Assembly: GCF_019195455.1 (NCBI RefSeq)
Contig: NZ_JAIMBW010000001.1
Coordinates: forward strand, 2,811,001 to 2,875,000
Direction of reading: 5' to 3'
DNA length: 64,000 nt
Source of the DNA: Gymnodinialimonas phycosphaerae
GTDB lineage: Bacteria > Pseudomonadota > Alphaproteobacteria > Rhodobacterales > Rhodobacteraceae
The notes beneath the pieces were generated by a model that worked only from the letters and a program-made list of their open reading frames with translations, did not search any database and had not been told where the DNA came from. The position numbers and the translations under genes were made by a program. Each line of letters opens with the position of its first letter. Position 1 is the first letter of the stretch. Shown here in pieces: positions 8,941 through 17,934 of this stretch.

Positions 8941-9734
8941 TCGCCCTCTCGCGCACGATCCCCCTTCACGGAGCCGATGGTTCCGTGCTGATCCAGACCC
9001 TCGCACTGATCCCTCCCGTCGCGGTGGCCGCCTGGGGTGGCGGTATGCCTTTTCTGGGAACACTGGCGGTCGCGATGGTCGTTGTCCTGGCATGGGACTA
9101 CATCTTTGCAACGCTTCGGCAGCGCGCCGTAAAGCCCTACGGCATCACGACGGCTGCGATCTTCGTCCTGTTTGTCCCGCCCGAGATGCCGCTTTGGCAT
9201 CTGATCGTGGTGCTTTCTCTTGGCGCGGTCATCGCAGAGCATGTCTTCGGCGGTCGCGGCTTTGCGTTCCTGTCGCCTGCCACCGCCGCCCTGGCCCTTG
9301 GTCTTCTATCGCTTCCCAACCTGGCCCTGATGACGCCCTCACCCGCCATCGCGTGGGCCTGCCTTCCCGGCGCGGTCTTGCTGCTGCTATTCGGCATGCT
9401 GAGCGTGCCGATCGCGCTCGTGTTTCTGACGACCCTTGTCATTGCCTTCGGGATCACCACACCGCCCGAAGCCGTGGGCTTGCTTGCGGCCTGTTCGGTC
9501 GCCCTGCTGTTTCTGGTAGGCGATCCCCTGTCCGCCGCCGTGACCGGGATGGGGCGGGTTCTTTACGGCGCGCTTGCAGGTGTGTTGGCCTGGGTCTTCA
9601 GCGGGTTCGGCGGCGGTGTCCCCTCTGCTGATGCGCTGGTCTTCGCGGCGCTTCTGGCCAGCCTATTCGCGCCGTTGCTCGACACCATGGCGGTCGCGGT
9701 CAACGGCTTCTGGCGGAGGCGTCGATATGGCTGA
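8937..9734 (+). CDS. nqrB: Short NqrB-like membrane subunit without the FMN-attachment motif
   Basis: Start set by the ATGA overlap with nqrA and AAGGA 7 bases upstream. The 265-residue protein is hydrophobic, about eight membrane segments, and keeps NqrB landmarks: the VPPEMPLW region, EHVFGGRGFAFLSPA and LFLVGDPLSAAVTGMGR. Vibrio-type NqrB is about 410 residues. The N-terminal cytoplasmic part is missing here, and so is the segment that carries the SGAT threonine to which FMN is esterified; the sequence passes from SLPNLALM straight to the next helix. NqrB normally takes part in quinone reduction and sodium transport, so this subunit must work without covalent FMN or differently. Confidence 0.85.
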   Translation: MIALSRTIPLHGADGSVLIQTLALIPPVAVAAWGGGMPFLGTLAVAMVVVLAWDYIFATLRQRAVKPYGITTAAIFVLFVPPEMPLWHLIVVLSLGAVIAEHVFGGRGFAFLSPATAALALGLLSLPNLALMTPSPAIAWACLPGAVLLLLFGMLSVPIALVFLTTLVIAFGITTPPEAVGLLAACSVALLFLVGDPLSAAVTGMGRVLYGALAGVLAWVFSGFGGGVPSADALVFAALLASLFAPLLDTMAVAVNGFWRRRRYG

Positions 9735-10527
9735 ACCCTCGCCCCCCTTCTGGCGCTTTCTGGCGCGGGACAATGAAGACCCCGTCAAGATCTTCGGCGT
9801 CGCTTTCCTTGTGGCGCTTGTGTGTGCCGCCGTCGTGTCCACCGCGGCCATCATGCTGGAACCCCGCCAATCCGCACATCTGGAGGCCGAACGCGCGGCG
9901 CGCATGGCCGCGATGCTGGAGACACTGCCGGGCATGGCCGAGGTTCTGGCTGAAAGCGGCGCGGACAGCCTGACGACCTATCTGGTGGACCTGTCCAGCG
10001 GCGAAATCGCCGTCGGGCAAGATGCTGACACCTATGATGTCGACGCCGCCGCCGCTGATCCCGCCACCGCGATCACTATTCCGGCAGAGCTGGACGTGGC
10101 AGGCCTGCGCCAGCGCGCGCCCCTCGCCCCGGTCTACGTGCTGGAGCGCGACGGACGGGTGGAATTGATCGTGCTCCCGGTCTCTGGCACCGGTTATCAA
10201 TCCCGGATCGAGGCGCTTCTGGCGCTGGAGGCGGACCTGAGCACCGTTGCCGCGCTGACGATCACCGCGCAGGCCGAGACCGCGGGGCTTGGTGCGCGGA
10301 TCGAGAATCCGGAATGGCAGGCGCTTTGGCCCGGTCGCGAAGTGGCCAATGACAGCGGCGAGATCGTGATCGCGGTCGTGCGCGGGCAAGCCAGCGGCCC
10401 CCACGAGGTGGACGGCATTTCAGGCGCCACACGCACCGGCAACGGCATCACCAACATGCTGCGCTATTGGTTGGGGGATCACGGCTTTGGCCCGTTCCTC
10501 GACAATCTGCGCGACGGGGGGCTTTGA
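9727..10527 (+). CDS. nqrC: Na+-translocating NADH:quinone reductase subunit C
   Basis: The ATG at 9727 lies inside the end of nqrB, with GGAGGCG 5 bases upstream; earlier in-frame codons are nqrB shadow. The 266-residue protein has one N-terminal membrane segment (about 20-40) and a periplasmic FMN domain. The C-terminal signature [15 protein letters not shown] contains the SGAT threonine that ApbE flavinylates, and the ending [15 protein letters not shown] is typical of NqrC. It passes electrons on the periplasmic side of the complex. An intact motif here contrasts with its loss in the NqrB neighbour. Confidence 0.94.
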   Translation: MAEPSPPFWRFLARDNEDPVKIFGVAFLVALVCAAVVSTAAIMLEPRQSAHLEAERAARMAAMLETLPGMAEVLAESGADSLTTYLVDLSSGEIAVGQDADTYDVDAAAADPATAITIPAELDVAGLRQRAPLAPVYVLERDGRVELIVLPVSGTGYQSRIEALLALEADLSTVAALTITAQAETAGLGARIENPEWQALWPGREVANDSGEIVIAVVRGQASGPHEVDGISGATRTGNGITNMLRYWLGDHGFGPFLDNLRDGGL

Positions 10528-10528
10528 A

Positions 10529-11182
10529 ATGCGCAAAGCCCTGACCCGCATCATCGGCCCCCTGATCGACCAAAACCCGATCACGCGCCAGATCCTTGGC
10601 GTTTGTTCCGCCCTGGCCGTGACCACATCGCTCGACACGGCGCTGGTGATGTCGGCGGCGCTGACGACGGTCCTGTGTCTGTCGTCGGGCATCATCAGCC
10701 TTCTGCGCCACCACATCCCCCACGTCATCCGCCTGATCGTACAGATCACCATCATCGCCTCACTGGTCATCGTCATCGACGAATTCATGCGCGCCTACGT
10801 GTTTGAGCTCAGCCGCACGCTCTCGGTTTTCGTGGGCCTTATCGTCACCAACTGCCTCGTCCTTGGCCGGGCCGAGGCCTTTGCGATGCGCAACCCGGTC
10901 GGGCCTTCGGTGCTGGACGCCCTGGGCAACGGGCTTGGTTACAGCCTGATCCTGATCGTTGTGGGCAGCATTCGTGAGCTTCTGGGCGAAGGCAGCCTTC
11001 TGGGTCTGGTGATCCTGCCCTCCGTCGAGGATGGCGGCTGGTTCCAGCCCCTTGGCCTGATGCAACTGGCCCCGGCCGCCTTCTTCATCATCGGCTTGCT
11101 GGTCTGGGCCGTCCGCAGCCTGCGCAGGGATCAAATCGAGCCCGCGCAATACAGCCTGTCGCAAACGAGGTCGCGCGGATGA
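10529..11182 (+). CDS. nqrD: Na+-translocating NADH:quinone reductase subunit D
   Basis: Begins one base after the nqrC stop ([26 protein letters not shown]). The 217-residue protein has about six membrane helices and the paired half-helix Cys motifs expected in NqrD/Rnf[14 protein letters not shown] early, and [14 protein letters not shown] in the middle. In the NQR structure these cysteines from NqrD and NqrE hold an iron centre within the membrane. It overlaps nqrE by ATGA. Confidence 0.94.
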   Translation: MRKALTRIIGPLIDQNPITRQILGVCSALAVTTSLDTALVMSAALTTVLCLSSGIISLLRHHIPHVIRLIVQITIIASLVIVIDEFMRAYVFELSRTLSVFVGLIVTNCLVLGRAEAFAMRNPVGPSVLDALGNGLGYSLILIVVGSIRELLGEGSLLGLVILPSVEDGGWFQPLGLMQLAPAAFFIIGLLVWAVRSLRRDQIEPAQYSLSQTRSRG

Positions 11183-11778
11183 TCGAGATTCTTGTCGCTT
11201 CCATCTTCCAGGAAAACCTGGCGCTGGCCTACTTCCTTGGCATCTGCACCTTCCTTGCCGTGTCCGAACGGGTGGATACCGCCGTGGGCCTTGGGCTGGC
11301 GATCATCGTGGTGCAGACGATCACGGTGCCGGTCAATGCGCTGATCCTGAATGGCGTGCTGATCGAGGGCGCATGGCGGTGGGCGGGCCTGCCAGAGGTG
11401 GACCTGACTTACCTGCGCCTAGTGGCCTTCATCGGCGTGATCGCCGCCATCGTCCAAGTGCTGGAAATGACGCTGGATCGCTTCTTCCCGCGCCTCTATG
11501 TGGCCTTGGGCAGCTTCCTGCCCCTGATTACCGTGAACTGCGCCGTCCTGGGAGCGAGCCTCTTCATGGCCGAGCGGCGCTATACCGTGCCAGAGGCCGC
11601 GATTTACGGCTTGGGCAGCGGCATCGGATGGGCGCTTGCCATCATCGCCTTCGCCGCCATCCGCGAACGCCTGCGCTACAGTGACATGCCCGCAGGCGTG
11701 CGGGGATTGGCCAGCGCGTTTCTGGTGACCGGTCTTATGTCGCTTGGTTTCGCCGCCTTCGCTCGGGTGGCGCTATGA
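11179..11778 (+). CDS. nqrE: Na+-translocating NADH:quinone reductase subunit E
   Basis: A 199-residue integral membrane protein of the NqrE/RnfA family with about six helices. The diagnostic Cys motifs are [17 protein letters not shown] near the N-terminus and [13 protein letters not shown] at mid-protein; together with NqrD they ligate the membrane iron cofactor. The start is coupled to nqrD (ATGA) and the stop overlaps the nqrF start (ATGA), so subunit stoichiometry is probably tied to translation. Confidence 0.95.
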   Translation: MIEILVASIFQENLALAYFLGICTFLAVSERVDTAVGLGLAIIVVQTITVPVNALILNGVLIEGAWRWAGLPEVDLTYLRLVAFIGVIAAIVQVLEMTLDRFFPRLYVALGSFLPLITVNCAVLGASLFMAERRYTVPEAAIYGLGSGIGWALAIIAFAAIRERLRYSDMPAGVRGLASAFLVTGLMSLGFAAFARVAL

Positions 11779-12995
11779 CCGGTCTGATCCTTGGCATCGT
11801 CGTTCTGATCCTCATCACACTTGCGCTGACCGGGTTTGTCATGCTCGCCCGTCGCGTGATGATGCCGCAGCACCCGGCGATCATCACCGTGAACGACACC
11901 AACCGCATAACATCACAAACCGGGCGCAAGCTTTTGTCGGCACTCAATGACAATGGCGTGCTGGTTCCTTCCGCCTGCGCGGGCGCGGGCACCTGCGGGC
12001 AGTGTAAGGTACAAATCGTGGGCGACGCGCCGCCCCCCCTGCCGGTGGAAGCCGCGCGGCTGTCGCCTGCAGAGGTGCGCGCAGGCATGCACCTTGCCTG
12101 CCAGGTGACCCTTCGCGGAGATACATCGGTTCATGTTCCCGATGATCTGTTGGGCGCCGAAGCCTTCGAGGCCCGCGTCGCATCCGTGACCGTGTTGACG
12201 CCCCTGATCCGTGAGATCGTGCTGGATCTGCCGCCGGGCACGGCCGAGCACCTTTTTGCGGGGGCCTTCATCCAGATCACCGCGCCGCCATTTTCGCTCG
12301 GCTATGATCATTTGAACGTGCCAGAACGCTTTGAAGACACATGGGAGCCGCTGCGCGCCTTGAGGGTTCAAACCTCCGAGCCGACGACCCGCGCCTATTC
12401 CATCGCCAATCGGCCCGAGGATACGCAGGCCGGACGCGTCGTCCTGAACATACGCCTTGCTCTGCCCCCGCCCCGCGTGGCGGGCGCTCCGCCGGGGATT
12501 GTGTCGTCGTGGCTATTTTCCGTGGAGCCCGGCGATGCCCTCTCGGTCGCGGGACCCTTCGGGACCTTCAGGGTGCAAGACACGGATCGCGAGTTGGTCT
12601 TCCTGGGCGGCGGCGTCGGCATGGCGCCGCTGCGCGCGATGATCTTCGAAGTGATCGCGCGGCAGAAAAGCCCCCGCAAGGCCAGCTTCTGGTACGGCGC
12701 GCGCAGTCGCGATGACCTTTTCTATGTTGATGAGTTGGACACCCTCGCCGCCGCCCATGAGAATTTCAGCTGGACCGTCGCCCTTTCCGACCCCGATCCA
12801 GACGGCACCTGGACCGGCCCGACCGGCTTTGTGCACACCGTCGTTTGGGAACAATACCTGCGCGATCATCCCAACCCACAGGACTGCGAGTTCTACCTTT
12901 GCGGCCCGCCGATGATGATGGCAGCGGTCCTCAAGATGCTGGACGATCTGGGTGTCGAACCTGCGCAAATCTTCAATGACGATTTCGGAGTGTAG
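11775..12995 (+). CDS. nqrF: Na+-translocating NADH:quinone reductase subunit F (NADH-oxidising)
   Basis: A 406-residue protein with an N-terminal membrane anchor (about 4-25). A [2Fe-2S] domain has ligands in [10 protein letters not shown] and a later Cys in HLACQV. The ferredoxin reductase module has the FAD motif RAYSIAN, the NADH-binding [12 protein letters not shown] and the C-terminal FYLCGPPMM. It accepts hydride from NADH in the cytoplasm and feeds one electron at a time into the complex. All cofactor motifs look intact, so this NQR should be able to oxidise NADH. Confidence 0.96.
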   Translation: MTGLILGIVVLILITLALTGFVMLARRVMMPQHPAIITVNDTNRITSQTGRKLLSALNDNGVLVPSACAGAGTCGQCKVQIVGDAPPPLPVEAARLSPAEVRAGMHLACQVTLRGDTSVHVPDDLLGAEAFEARVASVTVLTPLIREIVLDLPPGTAEHLFAGAFIQITAPPFSLGYDHLNVPERFEDTWEPLRALRVQTSEPTTRAYSIANRPEDTQAGRVVLNIRLALPPPRVAGAPPGIVSSWLFSVEPGDALSVAGPFGTFRVQDTDRELVFLGGGVGMAPLRAMIFEVIARQKSPRKASFWYGARSRDDLFYVDELDTLAAAHENFSWTVALSDPDPDGTWTGPTGFVHTVVWEQYLRDHPNPQDCEFYLCGPPMMMAAVLKMLDDLGVEPAQIFNDDFGV

Positions 12996-12998
12996 GAC

Positions 12999-13952
12999 AT
13001 GAAACTGACGCGACGCGGCACTATTCTTGGCGGCATGGCGCTGGCGTTAGCTCCGGGCATGTCCGGCGCGCAAAGCGGTATCCTTGGGGGCATCGCGTTT
13101 GGCAGCACCTGGCGGTTGGTTTGCGAAACCTCGAACCCGGCGGCGGCTGTGTCCCTCATCGAAAACCGCATCGCGGCGATTGATGGTGCCATGTCGCCTT
13201 ACCGCGCCAGCTCAACCCTATCGCAGTTCAACCGTGCCGAGGTTGACCACCCCGTGAACCTTCCTGCACCGATGGCGCGCGTGGTCGACGCCGCTTTGCG
13301 GGTATCGCGCGACACGGGCGGGGCTTTCGACCCGACCGCCGGGCCGCTTGTTTCACGCTTCGGCTATGGCCCGATCACCGGGCAACCGGGCAGGGTCGCG
13401 GATCTTGACCTGCGCGGCACATCCTTGCGCAAGGCCGCATCCAGGCTGACACTTGATCTCTGCGGGATCGCGAAGGGCTTTGCGCTGGATTGCCTGTTCG
13501 AGGATCTGATTGCCGAAGGCATGGCCGACTTTTTTCTGGAGCTTGGGGGGGAGGTCCGCGCGGCGGGCACGCATCCCTCGGGACGGCCATGGCACGTCGC
13601 CATCGAGGATCCCCTGGCGCCGCATTTCACGGCCCATACGATCGTGGCCCCCGGCCAGCTTGCGCTTGCCACATCCGGGCACGGACCAAACGGTTTGCGG
13701 GGCGCGATCGAGGTCAGCCATGTGATTGATCCGCGCAGCGCACGTCCGGCCACGGGGGACGTGGCCTCTGTCAGCGTCCTTGCGGCGACAGGGATGCAGG
13801 CGGACGCCATGGCCACCGCCCTGCTTGCCATGGGCAACAATGGTCCGGGCTTCGCCCGACAAAACGACATCTCGGCGCTTTTCATACCGGGCCCCTTCGG
13901 CACCGAAAGCCCCCTCACGACCGGCCAATTCAGTGACCACATTATTGCCTGA
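12999..13952 (+). CDS. apbE: FAD:protein FMN transferase ApbE
   Basis: A 317-residue exported protein with a twin-arginine-like signal (TRRGTILGGMALALAPG). ApbE family landmarks are present: MSPYRASSTLSQFN, GGAFDPTAGPLV, DLCGIAKGFALD, LGGEVRAAG and the Mg-binding VIDPRS ... GMQADAMATALLAMG. It transfers FMN from FAD to Thr in the SGAT motif of NqrC. It follows nqrF by three bases. As the local NqrB lacks the motif, NqrC may be its only target in this complex. Confidence 0.94.
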   Translation: MKLTRRGTILGGMALALAPGMSGAQSGILGGIAFGSTWRLVCETSNPAAAVSLIENRIAAIDGAMSPYRASSTLSQFNRAEVDHPVNLPAPMARVVDAALRVSRDTGGAFDPTAGPLVSRFGYGPITGQPGRVADLDLRGTSLRKAASRLTLDLCGIAKGFALDCLFEDLIAEGMADFFLELGGEVRAAGTHPSGRPWHVAIEDPLAPHFTAHTIVAPGQLALATSGHGPNGLRGAIEVSHVIDPRSARPATGDVASVSVLAATGMQADAMATALLAMGNNGPGFARQNDISALFIPGPFGTESPLTTGQFSDHIIA

Positions 13953-13976
13953 AGCAACCCAACCGGAGGCCCTGCC

Positions 13977-14144
13977 ATGACCCTCTTTCTCTTCAGCCTC
14001 GGCGTCATCGCCCTTTCAGGTCTTGGCCTTGCCATCGGCGTTCTGGCAGGCCGAGGTCCGATCAAGGGATCCTGCGGGGGCATTTCCTGCGGCGTGCCGG
14101 GGGGCTGTGCGGCGTGTCCCTCCAGAAAGGATATGACCAAATGA
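13977..14144 (+). CDS. nqrM: NqrM, small Cys-rich NQR maturation factor
   Basis: A 55-residue protein starting MTLFLFSLGV after AACCGGAGG. It has one N-terminal membrane segment (about 3-24) and four cysteines in GSCGGISCGVPGGCAAC. That size, layout and place after apbE match NqrM (DUF539), which is needed to mature NQR, probably by delivering iron to the NqrD/E site. It ends in an ATGA overlap with the CBS-domain gene. Confidence 0.9.
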   Translation: MTLFLFSLGVIALSGLGLAIGVLAGRGPIKGSCGGISCGVPGGCAACPSRKDMTK

Positions 14145-14548
14145 CCACGCTCAGCCTTGTATCAGACCATATGGCGCGCCACCTCGTGACGCTGTCGCCG
14201 GATCAGGAAATCAACAATGCGATGCATGTCCTGCTCAAACACGGTGTGTCCGGCGCGCCCGTCGTGGACGGCGAGGCGCGGCTTGTTGGTATCCTGACAG
14301 AGAAGGATTGCCTGCGGGCCGCACTGGAGGCGAGCTACTATCGCGACTGGGGCAAGCCTGTTTCGGCGTACATGCAACGCGATGTTGCGACGATCGAGCC
14401 CGACATCGACATCCTGGCCGCCTGTCAGACGCTTCTTGACGGACCCTATCGCCGGTTTCCGGTGGTCGATGACGGCCGTCTTGTGGGGCTGATCAGCCGC
14501 ACCGATGTCTTGCGCGCTTTGGCGGACACCTGGGGCATGTCTGGCTGA
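14141..14548 (+). CDS. Two-CBS-domain protein
   Basis: A 135-residue soluble protein made almost only of a CBS pair. The first unit has VSGAPVVDGEARLVGILTEKDCL and the second RRFPVVDDGRLVGLISRTDVL. CBS pairs bind adenine nucleotides and act as energy sensors. The ATG at 14141 overlaps the nqrM stop, so it belongs to the NQR operon; a longer start at 14114 lies inside nqrM and is less likely. It may report the AMP/ATP or NAD(H) state to the respiratory genes, but its partner is unknown. Confidence 0.88.
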   Translation: MTTLSLVSDHMARHLVTLSPDQEINNAMHVLLKHGVSGAPVVDGEARLVGILTEKDCLRAALEASYYRDWGKPVSAYMQRDVATIEPDIDILAACQTLLDGPYRRFPVVDDGRLVGLISRTDVLRALADTWGMSG

Positions 14549-14567
14549 CACGGCCCGGCCCCGCCGA

Positions 14568-14581
14568 TTGATCCTTATCAA
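14568..14581. promoter_or_regulatory. Perfect FNR/FixK box upstream of bactofilin-like gene
   Basis: TTGATCCTTATCAA is an exact TTGAT-N4-ATCAA palindrome in the gap after the CBS gene, centred about 75 bases upstream of the 14650 start. It would give the next two genes their own low-oxygen promoter. Confidence 0.78.
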
Positions 14582-14649
14582 CAGTATGCCGCCTCTGATC
14601 TGGTTTTCTGACGCCAGAGTCTTACCCCGTTGCCATGGAGGCCCGCATC

Positions 14650-15846
14650 ATGTCCCTTTCACGTTGCCTCAAGGTTCTGATCGCCGTTATCGCGCTGGCC
14701 ACCCCGGCCCTGTCCCAAACCGAGCCGGTCGAGATCGGCGGAGACGTCTTCGTCTCGGGGACAACAATCACTCAGCCTGTCCTAGCCGAGCGGGACCTCA
14801 TCGCCATGGGTGCGAATGTTTCGATGTCCAGCGATGTGGCCGAGGATGTTCATGCCCTCGGGTTCGATGTCGAAATCGACGGAGCCGTCGGCGGTGATGT
14901 GACGGCGGCCGGGGCCTCTGTCAGTGTGGACGGGCCGGTTGCGGGCGATGTCACCGCCTCTGCCATGACACTCCGTTCCGGCCCGCAGGCCGAGATCGGC
15001 GGAAACGCGCGATTTGCGGGTGCCAGCGTTACCATCAACGGCCCCATTCGCGGCGCGCTCGTGGCCGCCGGCGGAGAGATCATATTGAACGCGACCGTCG
15101 CGGGCGATGTTGTGCTGACCAGCCCGGACATTACCTTCGGCCCAAACGCCGTGATCGAGGGGCGTCTGACGTACCTTAGCGACGACCGCATGGAGGTGCC
15201 CGAACGCGTCATCAGCGCCGACCGGGTGACGTTCGAGATGGCCTCTGACAGCGAGATGTGGCGGGAGGTCCGCGAAGACTGGCAGGAATGGGACAGCCCG
15301 GTCGCCTTGACGCCCTGGGCCGTCATCGGTGGTTTTTTGGTCAACCTCGGCCTGTTCATTGTCATCGGTGCGGTATTCCTGACCCTGACCCCCGGCACCA
15401 TCCGCCGCCTGCGCCGCCGCGCGGATGCGCGCCCTGGCATGGTCATGCTGACCGGCACTATCGGACTGTCGATCCTGTTTGGCAGTATCCCCGTGGGGGG
15501 TCTGAGCGTTGTAGGCCTGCCCCTGGTCCCGATCGTGCTGCTGCTGATCCTTGCCGTCTGGGTCCTGGGCTACATCCTTGGCGCTTACGTGGTCGCCATG
15601 CGGATCATGCGCGGCCTTGGCTCTGCCGAATCCCCCAGCATCGCGATGCGCCTTGTGGCGCTGGCGATGGGCGTGACCTTTGCCGCCCTACTGAACTTCA
15701 TTCCGGTCGTTGGATGGATGGCGAACTTCGCGCTGGTCCTTCTGGGTGCCGGCGCGATCACGACGGCGCTTTTCGACAGCTTTCTGTCAGGACTTGAGCC
15801 CGAACGGGATCAGGGCCTCGCCCCCCTCGATACGTCCGACACCTGA
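14650..15846 (+). CDS. Bactofilin-like polymer-forming membrane protein
   Basis: The ATG at 14650 follows GGAGG by 8 bases and gives a signal peptide (SLSRCLKVLIAVIALATPALS). Residues about 25-190 are a right-handed beta-helix-like run of short repeats (VGGDVTAAGASVSVDGPVAG and similar), as in polymer-forming bactofilin domains. The C-terminal ~180 residues have four or more membrane helices. The mix suggests a beta-helical periplasmic domain anchored in the inner membrane, perhaps a scaffold or envelope stress protein. It heads a two-gene unit with the DUF2267 gene behind a perfect FNR box. Confidence 0.8.
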   Translation: MSLSRCLKVLIAVIALATPALSQTEPVEIGGDVFVSGTTITQPVLAERDLIAMGANVSMSSDVAEDVHALGFDVEIDGAVGGDVTAAGASVSVDGPVAGDVTASAMTLRSGPQAEIGGNARFAGASVTINGPIRGALVAAGGEIILNATVAGDVVLTSPDITFGPNAVIEGRLTYLSDDRMEVPERVISADRVTFEMASDSEMWREVREDWQEWDSPVALTPWAVIGGFLVNLGLFIVIGAVFLTLTPGTIRRLRRRADARPGMVMLTGTIGLSILFGSIPVGGLSVVGLPLVPIVLLLILAVWVLGYILGAYVVAMRIMRGLGSAESPSIAMRLVALAMGVTFAALLNFIPVVGWMANFALVLLGAGAITTALFDSFLSGLEPERDQGLAPLDTSDT

Positions 15847-15872
15847 GACCTCACATCGGAAAGGAGCCTCCC

Positions 15873-16301
15873 ATGAGCGCCCAAGGCCTTGAAGTCATCG
15901 ACCATACCGTTCAGCTGACCCACGAATGGATCAACGAATTGCGCGAACGGCTGGACTGGACAAGCAGTCGCGATGCCCTGCGACTGATGCGAGCCACGCT
16001 GACCCAGATCCGCGACCACATCAGCCACGAGGAACTGGCGCAATTGTCGGCGCAGATGCCGCTGTTGGTGCGGGGCATGTTCTTTGAGGGATGGTCACCG
16101 ATCCATACCCCGACCAAGGATCGCAGCGCCGAGGCCTTCCTGGCCGCGATCACCGATCAGGTATCACAGGCGCAGGAATGGCGCGGTCCAGAGGACATCA
16201 CAGCCGTCTTCAAGATGCTGAACGCACGCATCTCGGAAGGGGAAATCGCGGACGTGAAGGCCAATTTGCCCACAGACATCCGCGCATTATGGCCTGACTG
16301 A
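15873..16301 (+). CDS. DUF2267 family protein
   Basis: A 142-residue soluble, helical protein with DUF2267 features: WINELRERLDW near the start, a central region ending LLVRGMFFEGW, and the closing ADVKANLPTDIRALWP. Its ATG follows GAAAGGAGCC. The family is common beside stress and low-oxygen genes, but its biochemical role is not established. It is 26 bases behind the bactofilin-like gene and probably co-transcribed. Confidence 0.85.
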   Translation: MSAQGLEVIDHTVQLTHEWINELRERLDWTSSRDALRLMRATLTQIRDHISHEELAQLSAQMPLLVRGMFFEGWSPIHTPTKDRSAEAFLAAITDQVSQAQEWRGPEDITAVFKMLNARISEGEIADVKANLPTDIRALWPD

Positions 16302-16325
16302 CCAAGCGACCCGTCATTGCCGCGT

Positions 16326-17006
16326 TTATTCAGGCTCCGCCCGCGCACGAAGGCCCTCGAGATCCCGCACAACGGCTTTTTGCGCTGTCTCAAGCGTGAT
16401 CAGACCGGCCTTTCTGAACTGGGTGAAGGTCCTGCACACCGTCTCGGTTGTCAGCCCCAGGAAATCGGCGATGTCCACGCGCCGCATGGGGATGTCGACG
16501 TGGATGCCGTCTGTTGCGGGCTCTCCGATCCGTTCTGCAAGCGTCAGCACGAAGGAAGCAATTTTCTCGGCTGCCGATTTCGACGACAGCATCATGAAAT
16601 GGTCTTGCATGGCACAGATTTCGTGCAGGGCCGCGCGGGTCAGTCGACGGTGCAGCTCCGGGTTGGGGTTGCATCGGTCCAGCGCCGATCTGCGATGGGC
16701 CAGAACGACACAATCGGTGATCGCGTCGCAATCGGTGTGGTGCAGATTCCCTTCTGGAAAGCCCACGACATCGCCGGGCAGCGCAAAAGCGACAATCTGG
16801 CGGCGTCCGTTCTCCATCACGCGCGCAAGGCGCAGCATGCCGCGTTCCACTTCGTAGACGTTCTCGGCCTCGTCCCCCTCATGGAACAAATGCCGTCCTG
16901 CGTGCAGCGGGTGATAAAAACGTTGGTCAGATACCTCCCCCGCGTCGGACGAGAATTGATCGATCTCAATTTGTGGTTCGACCGTTGTAGCTAGTTTCAA
17001 GTACAT
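16326..17006 (-). CDS. Crp/Fnr-family regulator without N-terminal Cys cluster (FixK/Dnr-like)
   Basis: A 226-residue regulator with a cyclic-nucleotide-binding-like fold (about 25-140: HLFHEGDEAENVYEVERG ... FALPGDVVGFPEG) and a C-terminal winged helix (RRVDIADFLGLTTETVCRTFTQF). The recognition helix keeps the E-x-x-x-R of FNR-type proteins, with Cys where Ser is usual. No Cys lies in the first ~90 residues, so the FNR [4Fe-4S] cluster is absent; this points to FixK- or Dnr-like proteins. It is the likely reader of the TTGAT-N4-ATCAA boxes in this block (inference). It converges on the DUF2267 gene with only 24 bases between. Confidence 0.87.
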   Translation of the reverse strand: MYLKLATTVEPQIEIDQFSSDAGEVSDQRFYHPLHAGRHLFHEGDEAENVYEVERGMLRLARVMENGRRQIVAFALPGDVVGFPEGNLHHTDCDAITDCVVLAHRRSALDRCNPNPELHRRLTRAALHEICAMQDHFMMLSSKSAAEKIASFVLTLAERIGEPATDGIHVDIPMRRVDIADFLGLTTETVCRTFTQFRKAGLITLETAQKAVVRDLEGLRARAEPE

Positions 17007-17175
17007 GGCAGCCCCCTGTCAGTTGTCGAATCTACCATTGCGAACGCACGTCGCAGGGGTTTGCTGGTTTTGTATCAAATTGTATCCATGGGCGAATTTG
17101 CGCAGACGAAGGCGTCTTGCCTTCTCTTTGTCGAACGCAACGCCTAGAACAGAATAGCTCGAGTGGATCATCCTG

Positions 17176-17934
17176 ATGCAAGACAGACATATTCTGATCG
17201 TTGAAGACGACCCCAAGATAAGATCCCTGTTGCGTGCTTGCTTCGAGGGTGAAGGCGCAACTGTGGCCGAGGCGACCGACTTGAAGGCCGCAACCCAGGC
17301 ATTCGCCGAACAAATGCCCGATCTGGTCACGCTGGACATTGGTCTGGACGGGGACAACGGACTGGACATCGCCCGCGAGCTGCGGCGCACCCATGACACG
17401 CCGATTATCATGGTCACGGGCAAGGCCGATGTCATCGACCGCATCGTCGGGCTGGAGCTGGGGGCGGACGATTACATCACCAAACCATTTCACGTGCGCG
17501 AGATGTTGGCACGCGCAAACGCGGTGCTTCGGCGGTATGAGGGTCATACGACCGACCGGGCACCTGTCGAGGGTCCGCCATTGGCCGACACCGACACCCT
17601 ACTGCTTGATGGGCTACGAATTGACCTTGGCCGCATGGATGTGCGCGATCGCAACGGTGACATCTGCGGACTGACCACCGGAGACTTCAAACTGCTGCGC
17701 GCCTTTGTGGAGCATGCCGGGCGTCCCCTGTCACGCGACCGTTTGATGGATTTGATCGATGGCCCAGAATGGGTTCCGCTGGACCGAACCATCGACAACC
17801 AGGTCGCGCGTCTGCGCAAGAAGATCGAGCGCGACGCCAGGCATCCGCAATTGATCAAGACGGTACGCGGCATCGGCTACATGCTGACCCAGGCCGCGCA
17901 ATCCGACGATCAACGGTCGTCCAGCACCGCGTGA
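17176..17934 (+). CDS. OmpR-type DNA-binding response regulator
   Basis: A 252-residue protein with an N-terminal receiver (ILIVEDDPKIRSLL; phosphoacceptor Asp about 54 in TLDIGLDGDNG; ITKPF lysine about 103) and a C-terminal winged helix (LTTGDFKLLRAFVEHAGRPLSRDRLMD ... TVRGIGYML). It is a transcription factor of the OmpR/PhoB class. Its 3' end overlaps by 25 bases the convergent hybrid kinase gene, its most likely but unproven partner. The 170-bp gap to the divergent Crp/Fnr gene holds no clear TTGAT-N4-ATCAA box. Confidence 0.92.
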   Translation: MQDRHILIVEDDPKIRSLLRACFEGEGATVAEATDLKAATQAFAEQMPDLVTLDIGLDGDNGLDIARELRRTHDTPIIMVTGKADVIDRIVGLELGADDYITKPFHVREMLARANAVLRRYEGHTTDRAPVEGPPLADTDTLLLDGLRIDLGRMDVRDRNGDICGLTTGDFKLLRAFVEHAGRPLSRDRLMDLIDGPEWVPLDRTIDNQVARLRKKIERDARHPQLIKTVRGIGYMLTQAAQSDDQRSSSTA

